NCBI GenBank assembly: GCA_964452775.1
Contig: CAYVQP010000003.1
Coordinates: 1 to 64,000 of the forward strand
Source of the DNA: JACKCB01 sp964452775
Lineage (GTDB): Bacteria > Chloroflexota > Anaerolineae > Promineifilales > Promineifilaceae
DNA length: 64,000 bases
Reading direction: 5' to 3'
Position 1 is the stretch's first letter; each line of letters begins with the position of its first letter. The notes beneath the pieces were generated by a model that saw nothing but the letters and a program-made list of their open reading frames with translations, did no database searches and was not told the DNA's origin. Below are positions 32,715 through 40,785 of this stretch, piece after piece. The translations under genes were made by a program, and so were the position numbers.

Positions 32715-33805
32715 GTTTCATCCATCATTTCGGCAGCCATTTTATCCAGCACTTCGTCATCCAGTTGGGCGACAAACTCGCCCAGCAGGCGGCCGGCGCG
32801 CTCAACATCCTTCAGCGCCACGCTCTCGACCATGGTGTGCATATAGCGCAGGGGGATGCTGACCAGGGCGGTCGGTACGCCGGCGCGGGCTACCTGCAAC
32901 CCAATGGCGTCGGTGCCGCTGTTTCGCGGCAGGGGATCAGTATGCACAGTCATCTCCAACTCCCGGGCGACCTGCTGCAGCCGGGTCAGGACGCCGGGAT
33001 GGATGTTCGGACCCAGGCCCAACGCCGGGCCGCCGTCCAACTCAAAGGTCACACCTTCATCCTTCGCCCCCGGCCCCTTGCCGAAGGTGACATCCAGGGC
33101 AATGGCGATGTCCGGATGCAGGGCGTAGGCGCTGGTGTAAGCCCCCAGCAAGACCGTTTCTTCCTGGGCGGTGGCGACGGCGAGCACATCCCAATCGTGC
33201 CGGCGCTTCTGCAGGTAATCCAGGCAAACCGTAATCGCCGCCACGGAGGCGCGATTGTCGAGCGATTTGCCGGCAACCTGATCGTTCATCAGCTTCTGCA
33301 GCGGTTGCTCAAAGCTGACGAAGTCGCCGACCGACACCAGTTCGCGAAGTTCCGCAATCGGCAATCCGACATCCACGACGCGATCCTCTTGATTGTACGG
33401 CTTGCCCTGGCGGTCAGCCGGCAGCATGTTATCCGGCAGCCCCCCGATGACGCCGGGCAGGGGCTCCGTGCCGTGCACGATCACCCGCTGCCCGTACAGG
33501 TGCCGGCGATCCACGCCGCCCACGCCGGTCACGCGCAGGAAGCCGGCCCCGCTCTCGTTGTCCGGATAGGAGACAAGTTGGGTGACCATCAGCCCGATTT
33601 CGTCCATGTGGGCGGCGAGCATGACCCGCTTGCGCGGCTCCGGGCCGGCCCCCCGCTTTGTGGCGACCAGGCTGCCCACGCGGTCAACCTCCACGCTATC
33701 CGCATAGGGTTGCCACAGGTCACGCACTACCCCGGCGATGGCAGTCTCATAGCCGGAGGGGCCGGGTGTTTCTGTCAAGGTTTGCAATTGAACGAAAAGG
33801 TCCAT
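32711..33805 (-). CDS. M42 family metallopeptidase (tandem copy 1)
   Basis: The 364-residue protein begins the tandem set. It has AAHMDEIGLMV, LDNRASVAAI, ATAQEETVLLGAY (the catalytic pair EE is present, but the usual GxRG that follows is LLGA) and ALDVTFGKGP, ending with RYMHTMVESV. It is 20-30 residues longer than its neighbours because of an extra segment before the bridging Asp. All three share the start pattern (E)xxGPSGYE/GVSGDE. It lies next to a 55-base repeat and the first assembly gap, so its upstream control region is not fully resolved. Confidence 0.9.
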   Translation of the reverse strand: MDLFVQLQTLTETPGPSGYETAIAGVVRDLWQPYADSVEVDRVGSLVATKRGAGPEPRKRVMLAAHMDEIGLMVTQLVSYPDNESGAGFLRVTGVGGVDRRHLYGQRVIVHGTEPLPGVIGGLPDNMLPADRQGKPYNQEDRVVDVGLPIAELRELVSVGDFVSFEQPLQKLMNDQVAGKSLDNRASVAAITVCLDYLQKRRHDWDVLAVATAQEETVLLGAYTSAYALHPDIAIALDVTFGKGPGAKDEGVTFELDGGPALGLGPNIHPGVLTRLQQVARELEMTVHTDPLPRNSGTDAIGLQVARAGVPTALVSIPLRYMHTMVESVALKDVERAGRLLGEFVAQLDDEVLDKMAAEMMDET

Positions 33806-33815
33806 CAGTTCCCTC

Positions 33816-34055
33816 TGTAAATCGAAATTTCATTTCGATGCCGATTTGGAAAATCGGGTTACTTCTTCTCNNNNNNNNNNNNNNNNNNNNNNNNNNNNNN
33901 NNNNNNNNNNNNNNNNNNNNNNNNNNNNNNNNNNNNNNNNNNNNNNNNNNNNNNNNNNNNNNNNNNNNNNCCGATTTGGAAAATCGGGTTACTTCTTCTC
34001 CGTAAATCGAAATTTCATTTCGATACCGATTTGGAAAATCGGGTTACATCTTCTC
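33816..34055. repeat. Tandem 55-bp twin-hairpin repeats around an assembly gap
   Basis: Each 55-base unit contains two small palindromes, TCGAAATTTCATTTCGA and CCGATTTGGAAAATCGG, followed by GTTACTTCTTCTC. One full unit is at 33816-33870, a partial one (last 30 bases) at 33971-34000 and a full one at 34001-34055, with the 100-base gap between the first two. Copy number is unknown. A diverged copy lies at 35388. GC content is far below that of the window. Confidence 0.85.
33871..33970. other. Assembly gap (100 N) inside the tandem repeat
   Basis: The 30 bases on both sides (CCGATTTGGAAAATCGGG and following) are identical, so the gap falls within or collapses a repeat array. True length is unknown. 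Confidence 0.95.
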
Positions 34056-34074
34056 CGGATATGAGGCCTCCGCA

Positions 34075-34671
34075 TTAAGGGGTCGCGCTCGGTTCCGGCG
34101 TATTCGTCGGAGTGGGCGTCTCGGTAGGCAACACCGGCGTATCCGTCGGCGTCGGCGCGGATGGCGTATCAGTTGGGGTGGGTTTCGATTCCGTCGCCGT
34201 GGGGGTGATCTCGGTCGCGGTCGCGGTGGGCGTCTCGCTCGGTTCCGGCGTATCCGTCGGCGTCGGAGAAGGCGTTTCCCCCGTAGCGGTAGGGGTTGGC
34301 GTGACAGTAGCGGTCTCCGTTGTTGTGGCGGTCGCCGTGCTCGTTGTGGTGCCGGTAGGCGATGCGGTAAGGGTTGCCGTAGCCGTCGGGAAAGCGATGG
34401 GCGGGGCGGTTGCGGTGGCGAATTGATCCGGCGTGGGCGGCAAGGTCGAAGTCGGCGCCACAGTCAATGTTGGGCCGGGTGTAATGGTTGTCAGGGCAGT
34501 CGGCGGGCCGGGCAGTTCCGGCGTATTGGATGGGGTAACGGTGATTACGGGCGGCGGCAAGGTCACGGAGCCCGGCGCAATGCGGTAAAGGTAAATGCCG
34601 GCGCAATAGCAGGGTAAAGTCAGGAGAATGATGCCGATGAGGAAGGCGTAAGTGCGCTGGCGGGCGTTCAT
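34075..34671 (-). CDS. Membrane-anchored Thr/Pro-rich low-complexity protein
   Basis: The 198-residue protein has a short N-terminal membrane segment (residues 8-29, AFLIGIILLTLPCYCAGIYL) and then a 165-residue tail made almost only of Thr, Pro, Ala and Glu in TPTPT/TATAT/PTDTP patterns. Such tails are flexible spacers, possibly O-glycosylated, on surface proteins. The tail is the end of the protein; there is no globular domain, so a partner fusion may have been lost or the tail itself is the function. A TATGAT lies nine bases before the ATG, again a leaderless arrangement. The tail also reads open in other frames because of its repeats. Confidence 0.65.
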   Translation of the reverse strand: MNARQRTYAFLIGIILLTLPCYCAGIYLYRIAPGSVTLPPPVITVTPSNTPELPGPPTALTTITPGPTLTVAPTSTLPPTPDQFATATAPPIAFPTATATLTASPTGTTTSTATATTTETATVTPTPTATGETPSPTPTDTPEPSETPTATATEITPTATESKPTPTDTPSAPTPTDTPVLPTETPTPTNTPEPSATP

Positions 34672-34852
34672 TGCGCGCGAATCATAGTGGACTAGAGGTG
34701 AAATGACAAATCAGGAGCAGCGGCCCGCTCAGCGGCCCGCTCTCTGGATTAGCCCTTCCGGCTCCCCTACGATCTGGTCAACTAGCAGATGAATCCAGCG
34801 GCGACCCCTGCTGCTCCGGCTCACATGGCGTCACGGCCGGCCAACCGCCTAC

Positions 34853-35377
34853 TCAATCCTCTTCCGCCGTTACAGTAATGTGCGTGCTGTCGCCTTCTTC
34901 AAGTTGGATGTGGTCAGCGCCGGCCAAAAAGACAGCGATCTCATGCTCGCCGGCTTCCAGTCCGCGCAGAACATGGTCCAGATGGCCGTCCATTACCATG
35001 CCCCAAGAGCTGTCATCAACGTAAACATGCCAGTGTGCTCCGCCGGCAAGTTCGAAGTTTGCAACTTCCACTTCAACAACGATCTCGTCTCCTTCGGCAA
35101 AGGTTGCGCCGGCGGCGGGCGAAATGATGCTGATGGTCGCGCCGTTATTTGGGACGCGATCCTGCGCTTCGTCCTCCTCGTGCTCGGCGTCATCATCGTG
35201 TCCGGTGGCGTCCTCGTGTTCGGCATCCTCCTCGTGCTCAACGTTGTTTTGTGACCCGCTCTCCCCGGTATCTGAGCCGCTTCCAGCCGGGCTGCAGGCG
35301 GCAAGGCTGATCAGAGCGAGCGCCATGAGCAAGCACAGCACGAAAGCTCTGAAGGCTGATTGGTGACGTGTACGCAT
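34853..35377 (-). CDS. Lipoprotein with His/Asp/Glu-rich segment
   Basis: The 174-residue protein has a lipoprotein signal peptide (LLMALALISLAAC, lipidated Cys at about 28), then a 50-residue stretch extremely rich in His, Asp and Glu (EHEEDAEHED, GHDDDAEHEED), then a beta-domain of about 95 residues (ISIISPAAGATFAEGDEIVVEV, ending with HITVTAEED). The acidic/His segment should bind divalent metals or copper. The C-terminal domain resembles the immunoglobulin-like domain of secreted cell-surface proteins. The neighbouring genes for a CopC/CopD-cytochrome fusion and a YtkA-like protein suggest a shared metal-related role, which is inference. Confidence 0.75.
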   Translation of the reverse strand: MRTRHQSAFRAFVLCLLMALALISLAACSPAGSGSDTGESGSQNNVEHEEDAEHEDATGHDDDAEHEEDEAQDRVPNNGATISIISPAAGATFAEGDEIVVEVEVANFELAGGAHWHVYVDDSSWGMVMDGHLDHVLRGLEAGEHEIAVFLAGADHIQLEEGDSTHITVTAEED

Positions 35378-35387
35378 AGATCTCCTC

Positions 35388-35435
35388 CGTAACTCGAAGT
35401 TCCATTTCGATGCCGATTTGGAAAGTCGGGCTACA
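35388..35435. repeat. Diverged twin-hairpin repeat, solo copy
   Basis: CGTAACTCGAAGTTCCATT and CCGATTTGGAAAGTCGGG match the 55-base units at 33816-34055 with about seven changes, several of them compensating in the hairpin arms. It lies just upstream of the lipoprotein gene on the minus strand and might influence its expression. Confidence 0.65.
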
Positions 35436-35527
35436 TGCTAATCACTCTCGGTGTCCGCCAGGACACGATTACTCCCCCAAGAGCTATCAATAAGCTTACC
35501 GGCGTGAGCGGCGGGTAAGCGCCCAGG

Positions 35528-36100
35528 TTACTTCCGGCTACGCAGCAGGCCAATCACGGCAATGACTATGGCTACCAGTGTAATGAGCAGGGCCGCAATG
35601 GTCAGCAGGCGAGCGGTTTGCAGCTGGCCGGCAAGGTCGTCAATTGTCGCTTGCAGCTCCAGCGCATCCGGGGCGAATTGCGGAAATTGCAGCGTGCGAG
35701 CCGGCAGCACTTCTTCCGGCTCCAGACTCTCGTTGACCTGCGTATCGCCGATTGCCCCGCTGAGCAACACCTGATATTGCCCGCGCACCGTGGGCAATAT
35801 CTCCAGGGAGTAAGCGCCGGGTGCGCCGGTTGGGCTGAGGTTTCCGCTGAAGGTCTCGCCGGCGTAGTTCACCTGCGCCTCCAATTCAAGACCTTCTACC
35901 GGCGCTTCATCCTCGCTGATCTCGAAGACGATTGCGTTGCGTTCGCCGACGATCACCGGTTCCTTCTCCCAGCCAATCACGATCACATAAGGGCCGACTT
36001 CCACGCGGTCGTGAGCCAACGCCGGGGAGACAGAGACCAGGAGGGACACGGCAAGGCATAGGATGACGGCCACTGTCACATGCAGGCTGCTCTTTTTCAT
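35528..36100 (-). CDS. Secreted, membrane-anchored YtkA-like protein
   Basis: From the ATG at 36100 the protein has 190 residues: a signal peptide (MKKSSLHVTVAVILCLAV, cleavage near AHDR), a beta-sandwich domain (about 25-120, VGPYVIVIGWEKEPVIVGERN) and, after a helical stretch (LELQATIDDLAGQLQTAR), a C-terminal membrane segment (about 165-185) ending LLRSRK. The sandwich resembles YtkA/FixH-like extracytoplasmic domains found near copper and cytochrome genes. A longer frame upstream has no ribosome site. It is divergent from the CopC/CopD fusion, sharing a 194-base control region. Confidence 0.72.
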   Translation of the reverse strand: MKKSSLHVTVAVILCLAVSLLVSVSPALAHDRVEVGPYVIVIGWEKEPVIVGERNAIVFEISEDEAPVEGLELEAQVNYAGETFSGNLSPTGAPGAYSLEILPTVRGQYQVLLSGAIGDTQVNESLEPEEVLPARTLQFPQFAPDALELQATIDDLAGQLQTARLLTIAALLITLVAIVIAVIGLLRSRK

Positions 36101-36294
36101 GCTAGAATTTTCGCCGATGAACGTCATTATTACTCCGAAAGAGCCGGGCAACCGACACAGCTTGGGCCGGCCGCGGGCGTTGAGTTCGGGCAGGGAGCCG
36201 GCAGCATTATATCACCCCAACCGTCGCCCGCCATGCGAAGCCCGCTCCATTGATTAGCCGCTCACCAGACCGGCAATACCGAGTTACCGCCACT

Positions 36295-38474
36295 ATGCCT
36301 CGCCGGTATCGTCCCCATCACGCCATTCCCCTGATCATCATCGGCGTCGTGCTGCTCAGTCTGCTGCTCCTGGTAGATACGGCCGGGGCGCATGGGAGCC
36401 TTGTGCGCTCCACGCCGGAAGCCAACGCGATGCTGGAGCGCGCCCCGGTGCAGATCGAGCTCTTTTTCTCGGAGCCGATTGTAGACGGCTTCAGCACGGT
36501 AGAGGTGCTGAACGCCGCCGGCGAACGGGTGGATAATGACGACGCCGGCGTGGACCCCACGGACACCACCCGCCTGTCAGCGACGGTGCGTTCGCTACCG
36601 GACGGCGTTTACACCGTCTCCTGGCGCGTCCTTTCAGCGGTAGACAGCCATATCACCGCCGGCGTCTACCCCTTCGCCGTGGGCGACGTGGATGCGGCCG
36701 CGCTGGAGTCGGCCGCCCAGGCCGGCAGCAGCATCACCCTGTCGCCCGGCGAGGCGTTGGCCCGTTGGCTGACTTATGCCGGCATGCTGACTGCTACCGG
36801 CGGCATGCTCTTCATCCTGATGGTCTGGGAGCCGGTTGTGAAGGCCGCCGGGATTGCCGGGGTCGTGTCTCCACCCTGGCGACGGATAGCCAAGGTTGCC
36901 CTGCTGACGTTTGTCGCCGGCGCCCTGCTGTGGCTCTTTGTGCAGGCCGGGCAGATCGCCGGGAAAGAGGTGGCCTTCCCCTGGGAATCGTCGTTTGTAC
37001 AGACATTGTTCACCACTCGCTTTGGCGCGCTGATCATTGCCCGGCTGGGGCTGGCCTTGCTGATGTTGCGCCTGTTGTTGCGCGACCCCGGTCGCCGGCA
37101 GCGCTGGATTGCCCTGGCTCTGGGGGCGCTGGCCTTGCTGACCATCAGCCTGGGCAGTCATGCGGCGGCGGAGCCGAACCCCCTCTTGCCGCTGCTGTCA
37201 GATTGGGTGCACTTGCTGGTTGCGTCCTTCTGGCTGGGCGGGCTGGTCCATTTTGCAGCCGGCATGCTGGCCACACGCCCGTTGGAACCCGGCGCACGCA
37301 GAGAGGTAACAGCCCGGCTGATCCCCCGCTTCTCCGCGCTGGCTCTGATCAGCGTGGCGCTGCTGCTGTTGACAGGAACCTACGCTTCGGTCATACACGT
37401 CGGCAGCCTGAACGCACTGGCTACCTCCATTTTCGGGCGAGCGCTGCTATTGAAGCTGACCATCTTCGCCGCCATGTTCATTCTGGGGGCGGTGAATCTG
37501 CTGTACACCTCGCCCAACATGAAGCAAACCGCCGCCAATGAGGAGCGGCCGTGGCTGGTGACACTGTTCCAGCGGATCGTCGCCAGCGAAGCGACGCTGG
37601 GCATGGCCGTGTTGCTGAGCGTCGGCCTGTTGACCGCGCTGCCCACGCCGACCGACCTCGCAGTCGCCGGCAGCCTGATCGAGACGCAGCAGGCCGATGA
37701 CCTGGAGATCACCCTGGAGATCACTCCGGGCCGAGTGGGCATCAACACCTTTCTGGTAACTGTCACGCGAGAGGGAGAGCCGCTGGATGGGGCGCGCTCC
37801 GTCGAGTTGCAGTTCACGCCGGTGACTTCCGGCTTGCCGCCCAGCGAGGCGCAATTGACCGCCCTGGGCAGCGGGGAATACTCGGTCGAAGGGTCATTCC
37901 TCAGCCTGCCGGATGCTTACCAGGTGCAAGCTGTAGTGCGTCGCGCGGATGCTTTTGACGCCTTCGCCAATTTTGATTTCAACATCGGGACGACGGCCGT
38001 CTCAGCGCCCCAGTTTCCCTGGCACCAACTGAGCGGAATCCTGTTCATCCTGTTGTCCCTGGTGTTTCTCTATGCGCTCTGGCCCTTCGCCGGATCGCGG
38101 GCCAGCCAGTTGATATTGCTCGGCGCGCCGGCGTTGGCCCTGTTGCTTGGCGGCGTGTACGTCTTCGGTAACAACCCTGCGCCGCAGCAGGACAATTACC
38201 TGGTGAATCCCATCCCGCCGAACGCGGATTCGGTGGCAATCGGCGAGGCGCTGTATGTACAGAATTGCCTGCCCTGCCACGGAGCGACGGGTTTGGGCGA
38301 TGGGCCGGTAGGTCTCACCCTGAACCCGCCTCCGGCCGATCTGACGGTGCACACCGCGCCCGGCGTACATCCCGATGGGCGGTTGTATGACTGGATCACC
38401 AACGGATTTGAGAATTCGGTGATGCCCGCCTTCCGCTCGCAATTGACGGACGAAGAACGCTGGCATCTGGTCAA
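36295..38474 (+). CDS. CopC-CopD-cytochrome c fusion protein (3' end in gap)
   Basis: The reading frame runs 726 residues into the gap at 38475. A signal peptide precedes a CopC domain starting AHGSLVRSTPEANAML (about 32-130, with the N-terminal His-Gly copper site). A CopD-type domain of eight or so membrane segments follows (about 150-460), then a FixH-like extracytoplasmic domain (DLEITLEITPGRVGINTF, about 470-570), two membrane segments, and a class I cytochrome c domain with the haem site CLPCH near residue 657 and a likely axial Met in SVMPAF. It suggests coupling of copper handling to electron transfer. The ATG at 36295 has only a weak ribosome site; a TTG at 36250 is an alternative. 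Confidence 0.85.
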
Positions 38475-38574
38475 NNNNNNNNNNNNNNNNNNNNNNNNNN
38501 NNNNNNNNNNNNNNNNNNNNNNNNNNNNNNNNNNNNNNNNNNNNNNNNNNNNNNNNNNNNNNNNNNNNNNNNNN
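38475..38574. other. Assembly gap (100 N) between the cytochrome fusion and a propeller protein
   Basis: The flanks are not duplicated. The left side ends inside the cytochrome c domain (ERWHLV), the right starts in a new frame, so the end of one gene and the start of the next lie in the gap. True length is unknown. Confidence 0.95.
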
Positions 38575-38576
38575 AG

Positions 38577-39548
38577 AGCCCAGCCGCCACTCTACCTGCG
38601 GATGCTGGGGCCACTCTTCAGCCGCCGGCCTGGGCCTCGCTCGGACTGACGGGAGAGATCGTCTTCATCGCCTACGACAGCGCGCAGCGGCAGCATATCT
38701 ACCTGCTGGACCTGGTGAGTGGGGCCTTGCAATCGCTCTTTGAAGCGCCGGAAGGGACGTTGCTCACCGATGTGGCGGCTTCGCCGGACGGCGCGCAACT
38801 GGTCCTTGCCTACGCGCCGCCGGTGCCGGAGGGGGAAGTGCAGTTTGGCTTTACAGACCTCTACGTGATGCCGGCTGACGGATCAGCCGAGCCGGAGCCC
38901 GTTCTGGAGCGGGTGGACGACACGGAAACGTTCTTTAACCTCAGCTGGCCGCTGGATGATTATTTCTATTACGCCCACTACTCCCCGACCACCGGGGACC
39001 TGGGTGAAATAATCTATCTGAGCCGTGTCGAGCGCTATCAGATTTCGACCGGAAAGTCTGAAGTACTTGCTGCCGTAGGTACCTGGCCGCGCCTCTCGCG
39101 TGACGGCGCGCGGTTGGCCTATGTCAACGACACCAATGACATGTTGATTGCGGACCCGGATGGGAGCAATGCTTCCATCCTGATTCCCGGCACAATCTTT
39201 CCGGCAGTCGACGCGCCCCTCTTTTCCCTGGACAATAGCTGCCTCTTCTTCAGCGCCATCGAGCCTGTCCAGTCGCTCTCCTGGTTCGACCGGCTGCTTG
39301 GAGTACGGATCGCGGAGGCGCACAACGTGCCCTCTGACTGGTGGTGCCAGCCTATGGATGGCGGAGAGGCCCAACGGCTGACCAACCTGTTCGAAGTAGG
39401 TCTGTACGGCGACCTCTCCGAGGATGGGGAACACATCGCTTTCCTGACCACCAGCGGCATCCAGGTGATGAATCCGGACGGTTCCGGCGTCTTCCGGCTG
39501 CTGGAGATCCCGGCTACCGGCACGCTGAATTGGATCTGGGAAAAGTAA
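38577..39548 (+). CDS. TolB/WD40-like beta-propeller protein (5' end in gap)
   Basis: The frame is open from the gap edge to the TAA at 39548, 323 residues. A Pro/Ala linker (SPAATLPADAGATLQPPAW) precedes a propeller with repeats such as EIVFIAYDSAQRQHIYLLDL, DVAASPDGAQLVLAY, RLSRDGARLAYV and GDLSEDGEHIAFL, the TolB/DPP-IV-like blade pattern. The missing N-terminus probably held a signal peptide or lipobox. The right-hand part could be mistaken for a start at 38715, but the frame upstream is clearly coding. Its position after the CopCD-cytochrome gene suggests the same operon. Function is unknown. Confidence 0.8.
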   Translation, partial: SPAATLPADAGATLQPPAWASLGLTGEIVFIAYDSAQRQHIYLLDLVSGALQSLFEAPEGTLLTDVAASPDGAQLVLAYAPPVPEGEVQFGFTDLYVMPADGSAEPEPVLERVDDTETFFNLSWPLDDYFYYAHYSPTTGDLGEIIYLSRVERYQISTGKSEVLAAVGTWPRLSRDGARLAYVNDTNDMLIADPDGSNASILIPGTIFPAVDAPLFSLDNSCLFFSAIEPVQSLSWFDRLLGVRIAEAHNVPSDWWCQPMDGGEAQRLTNLFEVGLYGDLSEDGEHIAFLTTSGIQVMNPDGSGVFRLLEIPATGTLNWIWEK

Positions 39549-39565
39549 GCAGGGGCAACCGGTAT

Positions 39566-40264
39566 ATGGCAGCAACATTGGATGGCAAGACAGCAATTGT
39601 AACCGGGGCGGGCGCTGAGCCGGGTGAATCAATAGCCAGGGCATTGGCCGGGGCCGGCGCGCGTGTCGTCGTGAACGATCTCAATCCAGACCGCGCCCAG
39701 CGGGTTGTGGACGAGATTGAGCGGTTGGGTGGCCGGGCGATGGCGATTGTGGCCGACGTTGCCAACAAGTTCCAGTGTGTGCATCTGATTGAAACTGCCC
39801 GGGCCGCATATGGCCGGCTGGATATTCTGGTCAACGCGGCGGGCATCGCGCCGGCGGCGCCGCTCCTGAAGATGGACGAATGGGCCTGGGAGCGCTGCAT
39901 CAACGTCAACTTGAAGGGCGTATTCCTGATGAGCCAGCTCTGCGGGCGGGTGATGGCCGATGAGAACGGCGACCGCGGTAGCGTGATCGTCAACCTCAGC
40001 GCCGCCCACCGCCCGGATGACATCCTGATCCATCGCGCCGCCTATTGGGCTACCCAGGCGGGCATCGCCGGGTTCAGCAAGGCTTGCCGGCAGGAGTTCG
40101 CCCCGCTGGGCATTCGCGTGCACACGGTAACCGCGACGGTGATGTTGAGCGACGACGCGACCCTCGTTTACCGCACGCCCGCGCCGGAAATCGCCGGGGC
40201 CGTCTGCCGGCTTTGTTCAGCGGGGAGCGCGGAGCGTGAGGAAGAGACCCTTATCCTTGTCTGA
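39566..40264 (+). CDS. Short-chain dehydrogenase/reductase with altered catalytic Lys
   Basis: The 232-residue protein has the SDR cofactor motif GKTAIVTGAGAEPGESIAR, VVNDLNPDRAQ, ADVANK, ILVNAAGIAP, NVNLKGVF and the catalytic Ser in VNLSAAH. In the catalytic YxxxK motif it reads YWATQ, so the Lys that lowers the Tyr pKa is Gln. This could make it inactive or give another activity. The C-terminal loop after the active site is shorter than usual. The ATG at 39566 is 17 bases after the propeller's stop and has AGGGGC upstream. Its last 29 bases overlap the next gene in another frame. Confidence 0.82.
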   Translation: MAATLDGKTAIVTGAGAEPGESIARALAGAGARVVVNDLNPDRAQRVVDEIERLGGRAMAIVADVANKFQCVHLIETARAAYGRLDILVNAAGIAPAAPLLKMDEWAWERCINVNLKGVFLMSQLCGRVMADENGDRGSVIVNLSAAHRPDDILIHRAAYWATQAGIAGFSKACRQEFAPLGIRVHTVTATVMLSDDATLVYRTPAPEIAGAVCRLCSAGSAEREEETLILV

Positions 40265-40697
40265 TCGTCCACGAAGCGTAACCTTTCTGTTGTGGGGGGT
40301 TTTCCTTTTAGGGATATGGAACGTGTTGCGCGCGTATGTGCTCAGCGAACAGAGCGCCCTATTGCGCGCCGCCGGCGTGCAACCCGATCCGGCATGGCGG
40401 ATCGGCTTTTCACTCCTCTGGGCAGCGCTATTTATTCTGCTGGGGGTGGCTCTGTGGACGCGCCGGTCTGCAGCGCGGCCGGGACTGATGATTTGCGCGA
40501 CCCTATATGGCGTCTACAATCTGCTGCTGACCGCGCTGGTAGCGCAATCGTCCCCGACCAGGCAGAGCTGGCCGGCGACTCTGGCAATGAGCGTGGTCTT
40601 GCTCGCATGCTTTGCCTGGGCGCTTTATCGGCCGGCCAATCGCCGGTATTGGCAAGCTGGAGGCGCGGACCTAGATCAGCCGCAGGAGGACCTGTGA
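40236..40697 (+). CDS. Unknown membrane protein overlapping the SDR gene
   Basis: The 153-residue protein, starting at a GTG, has four membrane segments (about 18-32, 58-75, 85-105, 115-130) with Trp/Arg at their borders. No known motif is recognised. It overlaps the SDR gene by 29 bases in another frame and is followed, with a one-codon overlap, by a tiny open frame. Genes here run close together towards the acyl-CoA carboxylase set, so they probably form one operon. Confidence 0.72.
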   Translation: MRKRPLSLSDRPRSVTFLLWGVFLLGIWNVLRAYVLSEQSALLRAAGVQPDPAWRIGFSLLWAALFILLGVALWTRRSAARPGLMICATLYGVYNLLLTALVAQSSPTRQSWPATLAMSVVLLACFAWALYRPANRRYWQAGGADLDQPQEDL

Positions 40698-40783
40698 GTT
40701 CCACATCTCGACCCCGTGGCAAGCAAGACACTCAGCCCGCACTGCATCGTGAGCGGGTCAGCATCGCTAAATCAAAGAGGTAA
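40694..40783 (+). CDS. Possible 29-residue basic leader peptide
   Basis: A GTG at 40694 overlaps the previous stop (GTGA) and has a perfect AGGAGG four bases upstream. The peptide is short and basic (SSTSRPRGKQDTQ at its start, ending SKR). Its stop TAA is three bases before the ATG of the carboxyltransferase gene, and its last codons supply that gene's AGAGG site. It could be a leader coupling translation, or simply an accident of a strong site. Confidence 0.35.
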   Translation: MSSTSRPRGKQDTQPALHRERVSIAKSKR

Positions 40784-40785
40784 GT

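Noticed and set aside
32765..33820. 351-codon plus-strand frame opposite an M42 gene
   Set aside because: Antisense shadow: composition is His/Gln/Arg-rich and matches nothing, while the minus strand encodes a clear M42 peptidase.
34112..34426. Val/Gly-rich plus-strand frame opposite the Thr/Pro-rich gene
   Set aside because: It is the antisense of a low-complexity repeat; the minus-strand frame has a membrane anchor and a promoter-like box before its ATG.
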